Shown in pieces: positions 37,042 through 46,664 of a stretch of 64,000 nt of DNA. A program made the position numbers and the translations under genes. Source of the DNA: Microcoleus vaginatus HSN003. GTDB taxonomy: Bacteria > Cyanobacteriota > Cyanobacteriia > Cyanobacteriales > Microcoleaceae. Numbering within the stretch: the stretch's first letter is position 1; each line of letters starts with the position of its first letter. Location of the stretch: assembly GCF_022701255.1 (NCBI RefSeq), contig NZ_CP031705.1, positions 4,030,001-4,094,000 on the forward strand, given 5' to 3'. The notes beneath the pieces are model-generated. The model ran no database searches. It was not told the origin of the DNA and worked only from the letters and a program-made list of their open reading frames with translations.

Positions 37042-37150
37042 GATTTTTCCCCCTCTCCCCCTCTCCCCCTCTCCCCATCTCCCCCTCTCCCCATCTCCCC
37101 CTCTCCCATCTCCCCCTCTCCCCATCTCCCCCCTCCCCTTCCCTCTCCTA
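37042..37150. repeat. C-rich polypyrimidine low-complexity tract
   Basis: Roughly 105 bp of CCCCCTCT and CCCCATCT units on the plus strand, with no purines other than the occasional A. It ends about 100 bp before the ATG of the next gene. Such tracts can form triplex DNA and change length by slippage. Confidence 0.8.
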
Positions 37151-37250
37151 AAAAAAATTTATCCCTCTCAAATAGCTGCAATTGGCAAAAAAACTGCTAG
37201 ATTGCCCTACAGAAAACATTGAACCGCGTTCATTGGGCCCCAGCAACACC

Positions 37251-39182
37251 ATGTCCGAATCCAGCACCAGAACCGCCAGCCAAATAGACATCGGCAACGT
37301 CAACATCGGGAACTTTCAAGTCGGCAGCATCAGCGGCACCAAATACAACGACTTCAACGCCAACGGCCTCCCAGATCCCGGAGAAGTTCCCATTCCCAAC
37401 TGGCAACTTTACCTCGACCTCAACAACAACGGCCAGCCAGAATTTAACGAACCTTCCACCCTCACAAACCCGCAAGGCAACTACATCTTCGCCAACCTGC
37501 CGCCGGGAACTTACCAAGTTAGGGAAGTCCAGCAGCCGAACTTTCGCCAAACTACGCCAAATCCCGCACCCATCACGATTACCAGCGGCACAAACGCTGA
37601 CAATATCAATTTTGGCAACAACTTTAACGCAGGGACGATCGCAGGCACAAAATTCAACGACATCAACAACAACAGCAGCCGAGATCTCGGGGAACAAGGG
37701 CTAGCTAACTGGCAAATTTACCTCGACCTCAACCGCAACAACAGGCTCGACGGCGACGAACCTTTTACTTTTACAAATGCTGAAGGCAATTACGCTTTTG
37801 TCAATATTCCTGCTGATACATATTTAGTGAGAGAAGTCCAGCAACCGGGTTTTATCCAAACCACACCTGACCCCGGCCCGGTTAACGTTACTTCCAACGC
37901 CACTGTCAACAACATCAATTTTGGCAATCTCTTTTTTGTCGGCAGCATCAGCGGCATCAAATACAATGACCTCAATGCCAACAGTATCCGAGATGCGACA
38001 GATCCGCCTCTGCCAAATTGGCCAATTTACCTCGACCTCAACGGCAACAGCAGCTTTGACCCGGGCGAACCCAACACCATCACCAACCCGCAAGGCAACT
38101 ACACTTTTGCCAATGTTTCTCCCGGCCAGTATTTGGTGAGAGAAGTCCAGGAACCGGGATGGGTACAGACTACGCCAAATCCAGGCCCGATCGACATCAC
38201 CGGCAATACCAACGCTGTCGGCATCAATTTCGGCAACAATTTTCCTACTGGCAGCATCAGCGGCTTCAAGTTCAACGACCTCAACGCTAACGGTGTCAAC
38301 GAACCGACGGAACCGAGAGTGGCCAACTGGCCGATTTACCTTGATTTCAACAACAACGGCAGCTTAGATCCGGGCGAACCTTCGACTTTAACAAACCCCG
38401 AAGGTAATTTCTCTTTTATCAATTTGCCTCAAGCGACCTATGCGGTGAGGGAAGTCCCGCAGCCCGGTTTTCGACAAACCACGCCCAATCCGACTCCGAT
38501 CACCGTCGGCAACGGCACGAATGCCACTAATCTCACCTTTGGTAACGTGTTGGTAACTGGCACAATCAGCGGTGTGAAATTTAACGATTTTAACGCCAAC
38601 GGCATCCTAGATCCCGGGGAACCGCCGATCGCCAACACTCAGATTTACATCGACCTCAACAATAACAGCAGTTTAGATCCGGGCGAAGCGAGTACATTAA
38701 GCGACCTTCAGGGCAATTACAGTTTCCGCAATGTTCCGGTAGGTAGTTATGTTGTCAGGGAAGTTCAGCCGCCCGGTTTCATTCAAACGACTCCGCCTGC
38801 GGTGGTTGTTGTCTCGGCAGAGATTGGGGCTAGCAGCATCGATGTGGTGACGGGAGAGTCGGAGGGTAGGTCGGCTAACTCCTTGAAGGGCGACCCGCTG
38901 ACGGATCGCAGCAACTATGGGGGCGAACCTGGGGGCAATATGGGGACCGATCGCTTGCTTTTGAGTCAGGCTCATGATAGTTATCAAATTAGTAAATTTT
39001 TGAGCGATGGATTTTTTGCGAATTTAGGCAATATTCCTAACTTTGGGCAACAGAATGTCGGTCTGGAGCCTAATTCACAAATTGGTAATTTTGTCAAGAC
39101 CAATGAATTAAATAATGAATGGGGCGATCGCTCACTCGTTGGTGCCGATGGGCGCGAGAGATTTCTAGGTTATGTAGGGTGA
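37251..39182 (+). CDS. SdrD-B-like repeat protein, five Ig-like units
   Basis: A 643-residue protein from ATG 37251 (a TTG at 37182 is in frame). Five tandem units of about 103 residues begin near DNA positions 37322, 37631, 37940, 38250 and 38559. Each has GxxxGxKxNDxNxNG, then LDLNNNGxxDPGEPxTLTN, GNYxFxNLPPGTYxVREVQQ and a closing NFGN. This is the SdrD B-like/prealbumin-type domain with Ca-binding Asp/Asn loops. A unique C-terminal region of about 150 residues follows. No Sec signal, sortase site or membrane helix is seen, so export is unexplained. The next gene encodes a related protein. Confidence 0.85.
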   Translation: MSESSTRTASQIDIGNVNIGNFQVGSISGTKYNDFNANGLPDPGEVPIPNWQLYLDLNNNGQPEFNEPSTLTNPQGNYIFANLPPGTYQVREVQQPNFRQTTPNPAPITITSGTNADNINFGNNFNAGTIAGTKFNDINNNSSRDLGEQGLANWQIYLDLNRNNRLDGDEPFTFTNAEGNYAFVNIPADTYLVREVQQPGFIQTTPDPGPVNVTSNATVNNINFGNLFFVGSISGIKYNDLNANSIRDATDPPLPNWPIYLDLNGNSSFDPGEPNTITNPQGNYTFANVSPGQYLVREVQEPGWVQTTPNPGPIDITGNTNAVGINFGNNFPTGSISGFKFNDLNANGVNEPTEPRVANWPIYLDFNNNGSLDPGEPSTLTNPEGNFSFINLPQATYAVREVPQPGFRQTTPNPTPITVGNGTNATNLTFGNVLVTGTISGVKFNDFNANGILDPGEPPIANTQIYIDLNNNSSLDPGEASTLSDLQGNYSFRNVPVGSYVVREVQPPGFIQTTPPAVVVVSAEIGASSIDVVTGESEGRSANSLKGDPLTDRSNYGGEPGGNMGTDRLLLSQAHDSYQISKFLSDGFFANLGNIPNFGQQNVGLEPNSQIGNFVKTNELNNEWGDRSLVGADGRERFLGYVG

Positions 39183-39722
39183 CACAAAGCTCGATCGCCC
39201 CGAATCCCAAACCGCAGATAAAAATCAGAAAGAGGTTAAAGGGCGATCGCGTGATACCCTATTGTTGGCAACCTCCAACGCCAAGCCAGAGTTCCGGGAA
39301 GCCCAAAGCTGGCTTGTATATGAGGAGCAAGATTCAGAGGCAGTATCATACCTGTTTTTAGGAATTATCAGACAATTCCCCAAGTGCGATCGCCCTCGTG
39401 GCATGGTCGCTCAAGTCACCGAGGTTCAGTGAATTTTAACGTTGTTCCAGCTCTAAACAGCAAGTGTCCACGGGCAGAAGAACTCAGGGCGCAAATCTTG
39501 AAGATATTGCGCTCAAATTGCCACAGCTATTCAAAACCTGATATAATCTCGTGCGACCAAGCTGGAGTAAGCCTGATGTTAGATGAGGAACCTTCGAGCA
39601 ACGTAGACGTATGTATGATTGAGTAGCGATCGTCAGTCGCTAGCAGCAGCTAACTGCTGATTGACAAAGTGATACAGTAGCCTGTAGCTTACGTAGATTT
39701 AGGTGTGAAGGAACAGAAAATC
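39183..39722. other. gap between two SdrD-B-like genes
   Basis: About 540 bp with HIP1 sites and no confident gene. A TTG-initiated frame at 39262-39432 is listed separately as a doubtful candidate. GAAGGAAC upstream of 39723 is the probable ribosome site of the next gene. Confidence 0.4.
39262..39432 (+). CDS. doubtful small ORF (56 aa, TTG start)
   Basis: The frame reads LATSNAKPEFREAQSWLVYE, then EAVSYLFLGIIRQFPKCDRP and ends at TGA 39430. It has a protein-like composition but no ATG, no clear ribosome site and no recognised family. It could be the remnant of a longer gene. Confidence 0.2.
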   Translation: MLATSNAKPEFREAQSWLVYEEQDSEAVSYLFLGIIRQFPKCDRPRGMVAQVTEVQ

Positions 39723-42164
39723 ATGGCAGAAAGAAATGCTAGTCAGGTAACTCCTGTATTATTCCCAGTAGTGTTACCGCCAACCATCAATTTTGGCAAC
39801 GCTCCTGCGGGTATCCAGGGTATCAAGTTCAACGACATCAACCGCAACGGCACTCGAGATGCAGGCGAACCGCCAATCTCCAACGTCCCAATCTTTATTG
39901 ACACCAATAACAACGGCAGTGTCGAGCCAGGTGAACCCTCGACGTTGACAAACGCCAGCGGAAATTTCGTATTTCCAGGCTTGCTTCCAGGCACCTATAC
40001 AGTCAGGGAAATCTCGCCACCCAATTTCACCCCGACAACTGCCAACCCAGTCGTCGTCAACCTCGCGGGCACTACTGCCACAGTGTTGTTCGGTAATGCT
40101 ACAGGTGGCGGTCAGATTATTGGCTGCAAATACCTCGACGTAGACAACGACGGCTTTCGAGACGGGAGTGAACCCCCGATGGAAAACGTCAGAATCTATA
40201 TCGATGCCAACAACAACGGTGAGCTAGATGCAGGGGACACCAGTACCTTAACTGATAGAAACGGCGAGTACCGATTCACCAATTTGCAGCCAGGGCTTTA
40301 CCGGATTCGGGAAGAGCGAGCCAACGGGCCGGGCACTGAACCGTTAGAAAGAGATTTTCCCCAAAGCACGCCCCCCGGCAACACCCCCCTGCTTGACATT
40401 AACCTCGGCCTCAACGAAATCTGGGCCTGTGCTCAAGTCGGCAACACTCCCCTGTACGAAATCCCGATCTTCAAATTCCGGGACGAAAACGCCAACGGCA
40501 CACAAGATGCAGGCGAAGTTGCCCTTGAGGGCATCCCGTTCATCCTCGATTTGAACGGGAACGGCAGGACAGACGCGGGCGAACCGCAGCAGTCCACTGG
40601 CCCTGATGGTAGGGCTACCTTCAGAGATTTGAAGGCTGGCAGCTACTCAGTATTGGAAACCTTTGAAACCTTCATAGCCAACCAGCCGCCAATTCCAACT
40701 ACCGAGAACCCGGTAGAAGTTACAGCCCCTGGGCCCCTATCGCGACAGCAGGGAACTCTGCCTTTCCTAGTGGCAGATGCAACAGTTCCCGGTGGGCAGC
40801 GGGTCGTTTCGGCGAGCTTTCCGCCCCCCTTCCCGCCGGTCAACCCGGAACCCGCAGTCTTCTTCACCTCGATTCCGGTAAATCCAGGCAGCGGTGCAGT
40901 CGGGAATACGCGCCCCAACATCACAATCTTCAAATACAACGATCAGAACGCTAACGGTCGTTACGAACCGGGCAACACTCTACAGGAAGTGGGCATTCCC
41001 GGCATCACGGCCTACCTGGATGCCAACGACAACGGCGCCCTCGACACAGAGGAACCGTCGATAGTAACGGACGCCAACGGGCGCGGTGCTTTCACCAACC
41101 TGGAACCGGGCAATTATGTGGTTCGGGAAGTGCCGCAAGCGGGTTTTAGTCCTACTACTCCGGATCGGGTGCAGTTCGACCTCAGCACTCAAGATGCCAA
41201 CGTCGTCTTTGGCAACACCCCCAACAGCCGGATCACTGGGTGCAAATTCCAAGATGTGAACGGCAACGGCTACCGAGACGGCTTTGAAACGCCGATCGCA
41301 GGGGTCACAATCTACCTCGACAGCAACGGTAACGACGCCCTCGATGCGGAAGAAACCACTAGCGTCAGCGATCAGTTCGGCCGCTGGGAGTTTGGCAATT
41401 TGACCCCCGGTATTTACCGAGTCCGGGAAGTCACGCCTTCAAATTCTTTCCAAACTACTCAACCACTGGACATCGTTCTGGGCGCAAACCAAACGTTTAC
41501 TTGTGCTTTGGTAGGCAACAACCAGATCCCTCAGAGCTTTAGCTTTAACCAGCCAGTTGTGAAGTTCCGCGACGACAACCGCAACGGCTTTCAAGATGAG
41601 GGCGAGCCTCCTTTGGAGGGCATCCCGTTCACCTTGGATTTCAACAACAACCAGCTCTACGATCCTGGTACCGAGCCTCTGGTATTTACTGATGCTAACG
41701 GTATTGCCCTGTTCACCAATTTAGCTCCGGGCAACTATTCGCTATTGGAAGTTTTCAACGCTCCGGGCGTTCCCAACCCGTTCCCGATTCCGACCGGGCC
41801 CAACCCTGTTCCTTTAACGGTGCCAGGGCCGAATGCGGTTGTGACGCCGATCGTGCCGGCGCCAGAGCTAACTGATTTGAGCCTCGATCCGGTGACTGGC
41901 GGCACGGGTGTGGTAACTGGTTCTAGCATCCCCAATGATAATGATCTGCTGAATAACCCCGGCAGTTCCTTCGCGGATCAGGTGACAGGCAGCAGCGTCG
42001 ATGGCTTGCTCGCTCCTAAGACTGAGACTGGTGTTAGCACCTTTGTTAACCCCAACGATTTGCAAAACTCGGCGAATTCCCTGATGGCAATATTTTTTGA
42101 AGAGAATGGTCTCGATAAATCATTGTTCGTCGTTCCTCCTAGTCCTACGAATTCGCTTCTTTAA
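39723..42164 (+). CDS. SdrD-B-like repeat protein with an A-B-C-A-B-C unit order
   Basis: A 813-residue protein from ATG 39723. Six Ig-like units occur in two matching triplets. Unit A opens with GIKFNDINRNG or FKYNDQNANG. Unit B opens with IIGCKYLDVDNDG or ITGCKFQDVNGNG and ends with WACAQVGN or FTCALVGN, giving two cysteines per B unit. Unit C opens with IFKFRDENANG or VKFRDDNRNG and carries ALEGIPFILDLNGNG or PLEGIPFTLDFNNNQ, then a Pro-rich tail. The C-terminus (about 100 residues) is unique and Asn/Ser-rich. No signal peptide is evident. A surface or secreted role is inferred. Confidence 0.85.
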   Translation: MAERNASQVTPVLFPVVLPPTINFGNAPAGIQGIKFNDINRNGTRDAGEPPISNVPIFIDTNNNGSVEPGEPSTLTNASGNFVFPGLLPGTYTVREISPPNFTPTTANPVVVNLAGTTATVLFGNATGGGQIIGCKYLDVDNDGFRDGSEPPMENVRIYIDANNNGELDAGDTSTLTDRNGEYRFTNLQPGLYRIREERANGPGTEPLERDFPQSTPPGNTPLLDINLGLNEIWACAQVGNTPLYEIPIFKFRDENANGTQDAGEVALEGIPFILDLNGNGRTDAGEPQQSTGPDGRATFRDLKAGSYSVLETFETFIANQPPIPTTENPVEVTAPGPLSRQQGTLPFLVADATVPGGQRVVSASFPPPFPPVNPEPAVFFTSIPVNPGSGAVGNTRPNITIFKYNDQNANGRYEPGNTLQEVGIPGITAYLDANDNGALDTEEPSIVTDANGRGAFTNLEPGNYVVREVPQAGFSPTTPDRVQFDLSTQDANVVFGNTPNSRITGCKFQDVNGNGYRDGFETPIAGVTIYLDSNGNDALDAEETTSVSDQFGRWEFGNLTPGIYRVREVTPSNSFQTTQPLDIVLGANQTFTCALVGNNQIPQSFSFNQPVVKFRDDNRNGFQDEGEPPLEGIPFTLDFNNNQLYDPGTEPLVFTDANGIALFTNLAPGNYSLLEVFNAPGVPNPFPIPTGPNPVPLTVPGPNAVVTPIVPAPELTDLSLDPVTGGTGVVTGSSIPNDNDLLNNPGSSFADQVTGSSVDGLLAPKTETGVSTFVNPNDLQNSANSLMAIFFEENGLDKSLFVVPPSPTNSLL

Positions 42165-42221
42165 TCTTAAGTTGGGTCTCTAGTTCGAGACTCAGCAATT
42201 AACAGTTAAGTTGTTGAAACG

Positions 42222-42252
42222 GCACGTCAAATGATGTTTTGGCGTGCTTTTT
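42222..42252 (+). terminator. rho-independent terminator after the SdrD-B-like gene
   Basis: GCACGTCAAA and TTTTGGCGTGC pair over about ten positions around ATGATG, followed by TTTTT. It lies 58 bp after the stop of the 813-residue protein. The rest of the gap to 42562 has short CGGGTTTAT-type repeats and no gene. Confidence 0.75.
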
Positions 42253-42562
42253 GCTGTTGTGACAATAATTAGAGGCTCGCGGGGCGGGTTTATGGATTTC
42301 TTTAATTACCGGAAATATTGTTCGTGAAACCCGCCTCTACAACAAATATATCCCCATACTCCTAGGGGCGGGTTTTACCGACAATCTTTCAGGAAAACAC
42401 ACAATTTATATAAACCAGCCCGCCACAATCATGGGCTCGGCTGACGGGTTTATTTATCTCTTTAATTACTGTCTTTAGTCGTAGGGCACGATCGGCAAAA
42501 AGAGCGATTCCCTAGTTCCAGAAAACCTTTATTTATGGAGGTAGAACGTAGAGGACTTTTTT

Positions 42563-43423
42563 ATGCCAACTCAACAACAGACCAATCCGGCTCAACATCA
42601 AGAACAGCGACCCGGTATTGAATCCGAGATGACCCCCCAACCTCAATCCTTCGCGGAGGGCTATCGCGGTAGCGAGAAATTGCGGGACAAAGTAGCCTTA
42701 ATTACCGGCGGAGACAGCGGTATCGGCCGTGCAGTGGCGATCGCCTTTGCCAAAGAAGGCGCTAACGTGGTCATCAGCTATCTTAACGAAGATGAAGATG
42801 CTAACAAAACCAAAGAGGCGATCGAACAACAAGGGCGCCGCTGTATGGCGATCGCCGGCGACATCGGCGACGAAAACGTCTGTCAAAACCTTGTAGAACA
42901 AACAGTTAAAGAATTCGGTCACCTCGACATCCTCGTCAATAACGCAGCCGAACAGCATCCCCAAGAAAGCATCGAAGACATCACCGCCGAACAATTAGAG
43001 CGCACCTTCCGCACCAACATTTTCTCGATGTTTTATCTCACAAAAGCCGCTCTCAAACACCTCAAAGAGGGAAGTGCAATTATCAACACTACCTCTGTCA
43101 CCGCTTACAAAGGCAATCAACAATTACTAGATTACTCCTCCACAAAAGGAGCAATTGTTGCCTTTACCCGCTCTTTGTCTCAAAGTTTAGCTGAGAAAGG
43201 AATTCGCGTCAACGGAGTCGCCCCCGGCCCGATTTGGACGCCTCTAATTCCCTCCACTTTCCCTGAAGAAAAAGTGGAGAAATTTGGTGCAGACACGGCA
43301 TTGGGACGCGCCGGTCAACCCGATGAAGTTGCCCCCAGTTTCGTGTTTTTAGCTTCAAAAGATTCGTCTTACATGACTGGTCAAATTTTGCATCCCAACG
43401 GCGGATCTGTGATTAACGGATAG
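42563..43423 (+). CDS. SDR family oxidoreductase (YhdF/general stress type)
   Basis: A 286-residue classical SDR with a 40-residue N-terminal extension rich in Gln and Pro. Motifs are ALITGGDSGIGRAVAIAFAK (cofactor), LVNNAAEQH, and the catalytic S-Y-K in TTSVTAYKGNQQLLDYSSTK. The end VFLASKDSSYMTGQILHPNG is typical of the glucose/ribitol dehydrogenase-like group found with stress genes. GGAGG at 42537-42541 precedes the ATG. The substrate is unknown. Confidence 0.9.
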   Translation: MPTQQQTNPAQHQEQRPGIESEMTPQPQSFAEGYRGSEKLRDKVALITGGDSGIGRAVAIAFAKEGANVVISYLNEDEDANKTKEAIEQQGRRCMAIAGDIGDENVCQNLVEQTVKEFGHLDILVNNAAEQHPQESIEDITAEQLERTFRTNIFSMFYLTKAALKHLKEGSAIINTTSVTAYKGNQQLLDYSSTKGAIVAFTRSLSQSLAEKGIRVNGVAPGPIWTPLIPSTFPEEKVEKFGADTALGRAGQPDEVAPSFVFLASKDSSYMTGQILHPNGGSVING

Positions 43424-43506
43424 ATTTGTCGCGAGTTGAGATATAAATAACCGCAATTTGTGGGGGCGACTTTCACCCACAATCTCTGACTATAACTCAC
43501 AATCTA

Positions 43507-43559
43507 AATAAACCCGCCCCCAAAACCACGTTACCTAGGGCGGGTTTATTCATTTTTTT
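43507..43559 (+). terminator. inverted repeat/terminator after the SDR gene
   Basis: AATAAACCCGCCC (43507-43519) and GGGCGGGTTTATT (43538-43550) form a perfect 13-bp stem, followed by CATTTTTTTA. It probably ends transcription of the SDR gene. A palindrome CCCTCCCCTTGGCAAGGGGA lies later at about 43847. No gene is seen up to 44036. Confidence 0.7.
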
Positions 43560-44036
43560 AGTTATATCCAATCCGGTAGCATCGTCGGGCGTAAAATCCA
43601 GTCAACACCTATGCCCACTTAGCTTCGCCGAAGGGTCAACAATCACGGGCGGTGCAACCGAAATTGATACAATTAATCCGCGTTAATCTGTGTTGATATG
43701 CCCTCATCTGCGGCAAAAAAAAGAATTGCTGAACTGCTGATGACAAGGGATTGACCCTGATTCACGCAGATGAAGAGAATAGATAGATGAATAATCCCGA
43801 TGCAGCAATCCTCGCATCATTTGTGAATTTCTTACTCCCTCCCCTTGGCAAGGGGAGGGTTGGGGTGAGGTAAAAAATTTACGACTCCTGCAAGGATTGC
43901 TATAACAGATTTGATATTAGTTTTTGATGGTGAGTTTACACACAACAGTAATCCCGCCAGGTTGGTAGCGGGATTGATAGGTTGCAGTTTAGCTAGTTTT
44001 GAGCTCAGCTAGAGCTACAATTAGCTCGCTGCTGAA

Positions 44037-45065
44037 TTATTTCATGTTAGCCATTTCTTGCTGGATGGTGCTTTTGGCTGCTTTGAATTGAGTAGCCATT
44101 TGTTCCATTTGTGCTTCGCTCAAGTTGCGGCGAATTTGAGGGAACATATCGTTTTCTTCTTGTCGAATGTGATCTTTAACCGCTGTTTGGAGCTGTTTGA
44201 TTTGGGCTTTGAAATCTGAAGAAGTGGGGTTGAGAGCCTTAATTTGGGCGAGCATCTGCTTCATTTCTGCTTGCTCGCTGTACAGTTCTTGAGTATTGCC
44301 GTAGTAGCTGCGAACTGCGGGATAAACAATTTGTTCTTCTGCTTCTGCGTGAACGCTGAGGTCTTTGTAAAGTTGACCGAAGAATTCTTGCAGTTTTTGA
44401 GGATCCTCGGTGCTTGCGATTTCCATAAAGAGGGTATCGGTTTTGCGGTGATCCATTGAGATGATGTCTGTGATGCTCATCTCATCTTTGGTGCGGGTAA
44501 CTGCACCGCCGATGATGCCGGTCATTGCTGCCATTGCATCTTGCACGCGTGCCCAAACGCCTTGGTCGGGGTCTTTGCCGGTCAGTTCGCGCACGCCTAA
44601 AATTTCGAGAACTCCTTTGAGTTGTTCTTGGTGAGCGCGGTTCTCAAAGTTAACTGTGTTGAGGGGGGTAATGGCAGCTTCGATGTCAGCGCCGACTACT
44701 TGAGCAGCTTTGTGAATTAACAAACCGGCCATTGTTTGTTTGTGTTTGAGCAGTTCGTGCTGGGTGACTTTTTCAAACAATGTAAGTTCAGAACCTTGCA
44801 TGAGTTGCTGAACTTCTTCAAGCATTTTTGTGTTGGTTTCTTTGGGTTCGGCTTGAATGCCGTATTGCACGATCGTGGTTTCTAATACGCCCAAATTTTT
44901 GCGATCGTCTGCGAGCATATCCCGGAACCGATCAGCCATTTCGGAGTCGTTACAGGAATTGATGAACAATTGCTCGTTAGCGATCAACAAGTTTTGCAGC
45001 GCTTTCATGTCTGCTAATTTAGTAGCGATCGCTTGGCGCTTAGTATCTTCTAGGGTAGCTACCAT
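44037..45065 (-). CDS. hemerythrin HHE domain protein with ferritin-like N-terminus
   Basis: A 342-residue cyanobacterial protein. The first ~170 residues are helical and ferritin-like (MKALQNLLIANEQLFINSCN). The C-terminal half is a hemerythrin-type four-helix bundle with possible iron ligands in ISMDHRKTD, DLSVHAEAEEQIVYPAV and AVKDHIRQEENDMFPQIRR. At the third helix, where many HHE proteins carry His, I read SEQAEMKQML without one. Iron/oxygen or redox sensing and stress protection are plausible. A hairpin (AATCCCGC...GCGGGATT, about 43949-43975) lies downstream. Confidence 0.82.
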   Translation of the reverse strand: MVATLEDTKRQAIATKLADMKALQNLLIANEQLFINSCNDSEMADRFRDMLADDRKNLGVLETTIVQYGIQAEPKETNTKMLEEVQQLMQGSELTLFEKVTQHELLKHKQTMAGLLIHKAAQVVGADIEAAITPLNTVNFENRAHQEQLKGVLEILGVRELTGKDPDQGVWARVQDAMAAMTGIIGGAVTRTKDEMSITDIISMDHRKTDTLFMEIASTEDPQKLQEFFGQLYKDLSVHAEAEEQIVYPAVRSYYGNTQELYSEQAEMKQMLAQIKALNPTSSDFKAQIKQLQTAVKDHIRQEENDMFPQIRRNLSEAQMEQMATQFKAAKSTIQQEMANMK

Positions 45066-45257
45066 CTATCGTTTCTCCTCTCAATGTCTTTAGTGTTCTT
45101 ACATCTCTTAATGTATTGATATGTTCTGATAACATCCTCTTTCTCCCGACTGATTCATTAATATCCCGCGCAACCTATTGACTTCTGGGCAAAAAAATGG
45201 TAAGCAATTAAAACTCAAGGTTGCTTGAAAAAAAGCAAAAATTACTTCCTGACAACA

Positions 45258-45300
45258 CTCAACAGTCAACAGTCAACAGTCAACAGTCAACAGTCAACTG
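45258..45300. repeat. heptamer tandem repeat (CAACAGT)n
   Basis: Five to six units of CAACAGT, period 7, lie about 90 bp before the first M16 peptidase gene. The remaining 45066-45388 gap has no gene. The leftward hemerythrin gene begins at 45065, so both promoters must lie here. Confidence 0.85.
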
Positions 45301-45388
45301 ACTTTTGTATCAATTAATCCCGATCGCAGAGCTGTAAAGCGCTACCATAGTTGCAGCGAAAGTTAACTAAAGTTTAAGAATAACTAGC

Positions 45389-46654
45389 TTGTCTCAACTG
45401 CTCACTGCTTTAGAGTTCCCAGCCAATGTCTGGAAGCTCAACAACGGGTTAACGGTAATTCACCAGCGGATTTCGGCCACACCGGTGGTCGCGCTAGACG
45501 TATGGGTGAGGGCTGGCGCTACGCTGGAGCCGGATTCTTGGTCGGGAATGGCTCATTTTCTAGAACACATGATATTTAAAGGGACGGATTCGATCGCCCC
45601 GGGAGAATTTGACCAGGTAATCGAAAATCGCGGCGGTGTCGCCAACGCAGCTACAAGTCACGACTACGCCCATTTTTTCGTCAACGCTGCGGCCGATTAT
45701 TTAGCAGAAACAGCCCAGCCACTCGCAGAATTGCTGCTGCGCGCTTCTATTCCCGATCGGGAATTCGATCGCGAGCGAGATGTGGTGCTCGAAGAAATCC
45801 GCCAAGCTCAAGACAATCCAGATTGGCTCGGTTTCCAAGCAATGATGGAAACAGTTTACCAACGGCATCCCTACAGGCGATCAGTATTGGGGACGGAAGA
45901 GCTGCTGATGTCGCGAACTCCCCATGAAATGCGCTGTTTCCATCGATCGCACTATCAGCCGGAAAATATGACTGTGGTGGTAGTCGGGGGAATTGATGAA
46001 GAACAGGCTAGGGATGTCACGGGGAAAGCTTTCGAGCAGTTTTCAGACAGGTGGGATTGTCCCAAATTAACCGCAGAGGCGGAACCGCCACTGATAGAAA
46101 TTCGCCGTCAGGAACTCTGTCTCCCCCGATTGGAACAAGCGCGGCTGATGATGGCCTGGACGGGCCCGGGAGTTGAACACTTACAAAGTGCTTGCGGCTT
46201 GGATTTGCTGTCGGTGTTGCTTGCAGACGGGCGGACTTCGCGTTTAGTCAGGGAATTGCGGGAAGAATTACAATTGGTAGAGGCGATCGACAGCACTTTC
46301 TCGTTACAACGGGAATCGAGTTTATTTACTATCAGTGCAGTCTTGGACGCGAAGGATGTCGAACAGGTAGAATCTCGGATTTGCGATCGACTTTGGGAAT
46401 TGCAGTCTGAGCCAGTTTCCGAGGTAGAATTGCTCCGCTGTAAGCGTTTGCTGTGCAACGATTTTGCTTTCTCGCTCGAAACGCCGGGACAGCTAGCGGG
46501 TCTTTACGGATATTACAATACGATCGCCACTGCGGAAGTAGCGCTCAGCTATCCCACTAGGATTAAAGCATTTGGGCCCTTAGACCTCCAGCGCCTAGCT
46601 CAACAATATCTCTCTCCTCGGCGCTATACAGCCGTGGTGCTCAGACCAATCTAA
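45389..46654 (+). CDS. M16 family zinc peptidase, catalytic subunit
   Basis: A 421-residue peptidase of the M16B (processing-peptidase-like) group. The inverted zinc motif is HFLEH (residues 56-60) in MAHFLEHMIFKGTD, with the third ligand in VVLEEIRQAQ about 75 residues on. The start is a TTG at 45389 (MSQLLTALEF). The next M16 gene lacks the motif, so the two probably form a heterodimer with one active site. Confidence 0.92.
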   Translation: MSQLLTALEFPANVWKLNNGLTVIHQRISATPVVALDVWVRAGATLEPDSWSGMAHFLEHMIFKGTDSIAPGEFDQVIENRGGVANAATSHDYAHFFVNAAADYLAETAQPLAELLLRASIPDREFDRERDVVLEEIRQAQDNPDWLGFQAMMETVYQRHPYRRSVLGTEELLMSRTPHEMRCFHRSHYQPENMTVVVVGGIDEEQARDVTGKAFEQFSDRWDCPKLTAEAEPPLIEIRRQELCLPRLEQARLMMAWTGPGVEHLQSACGLDLLSVLLADGRTSRLVRELREELQLVEAIDSTFSLQRESSLFTISAVLDAKDVEQVESRICDRLWELQSEPVSEVELLRCKRLLCNDFAFSLETPGQLAGLYGYYNTIATAEVALSYPTRIKAFGPLDLQRLAQQYLSPRRYTAVVLRPI

Positions 46655-46664
46655 TAATAGTTCA

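Noticed and set aside
39384..39626. An 80-residue frame between the SdrD-B-like genes
   Set aside because: It lacks an ATG start, ribosome site and recognisable domain. The region has several equally weak frames.
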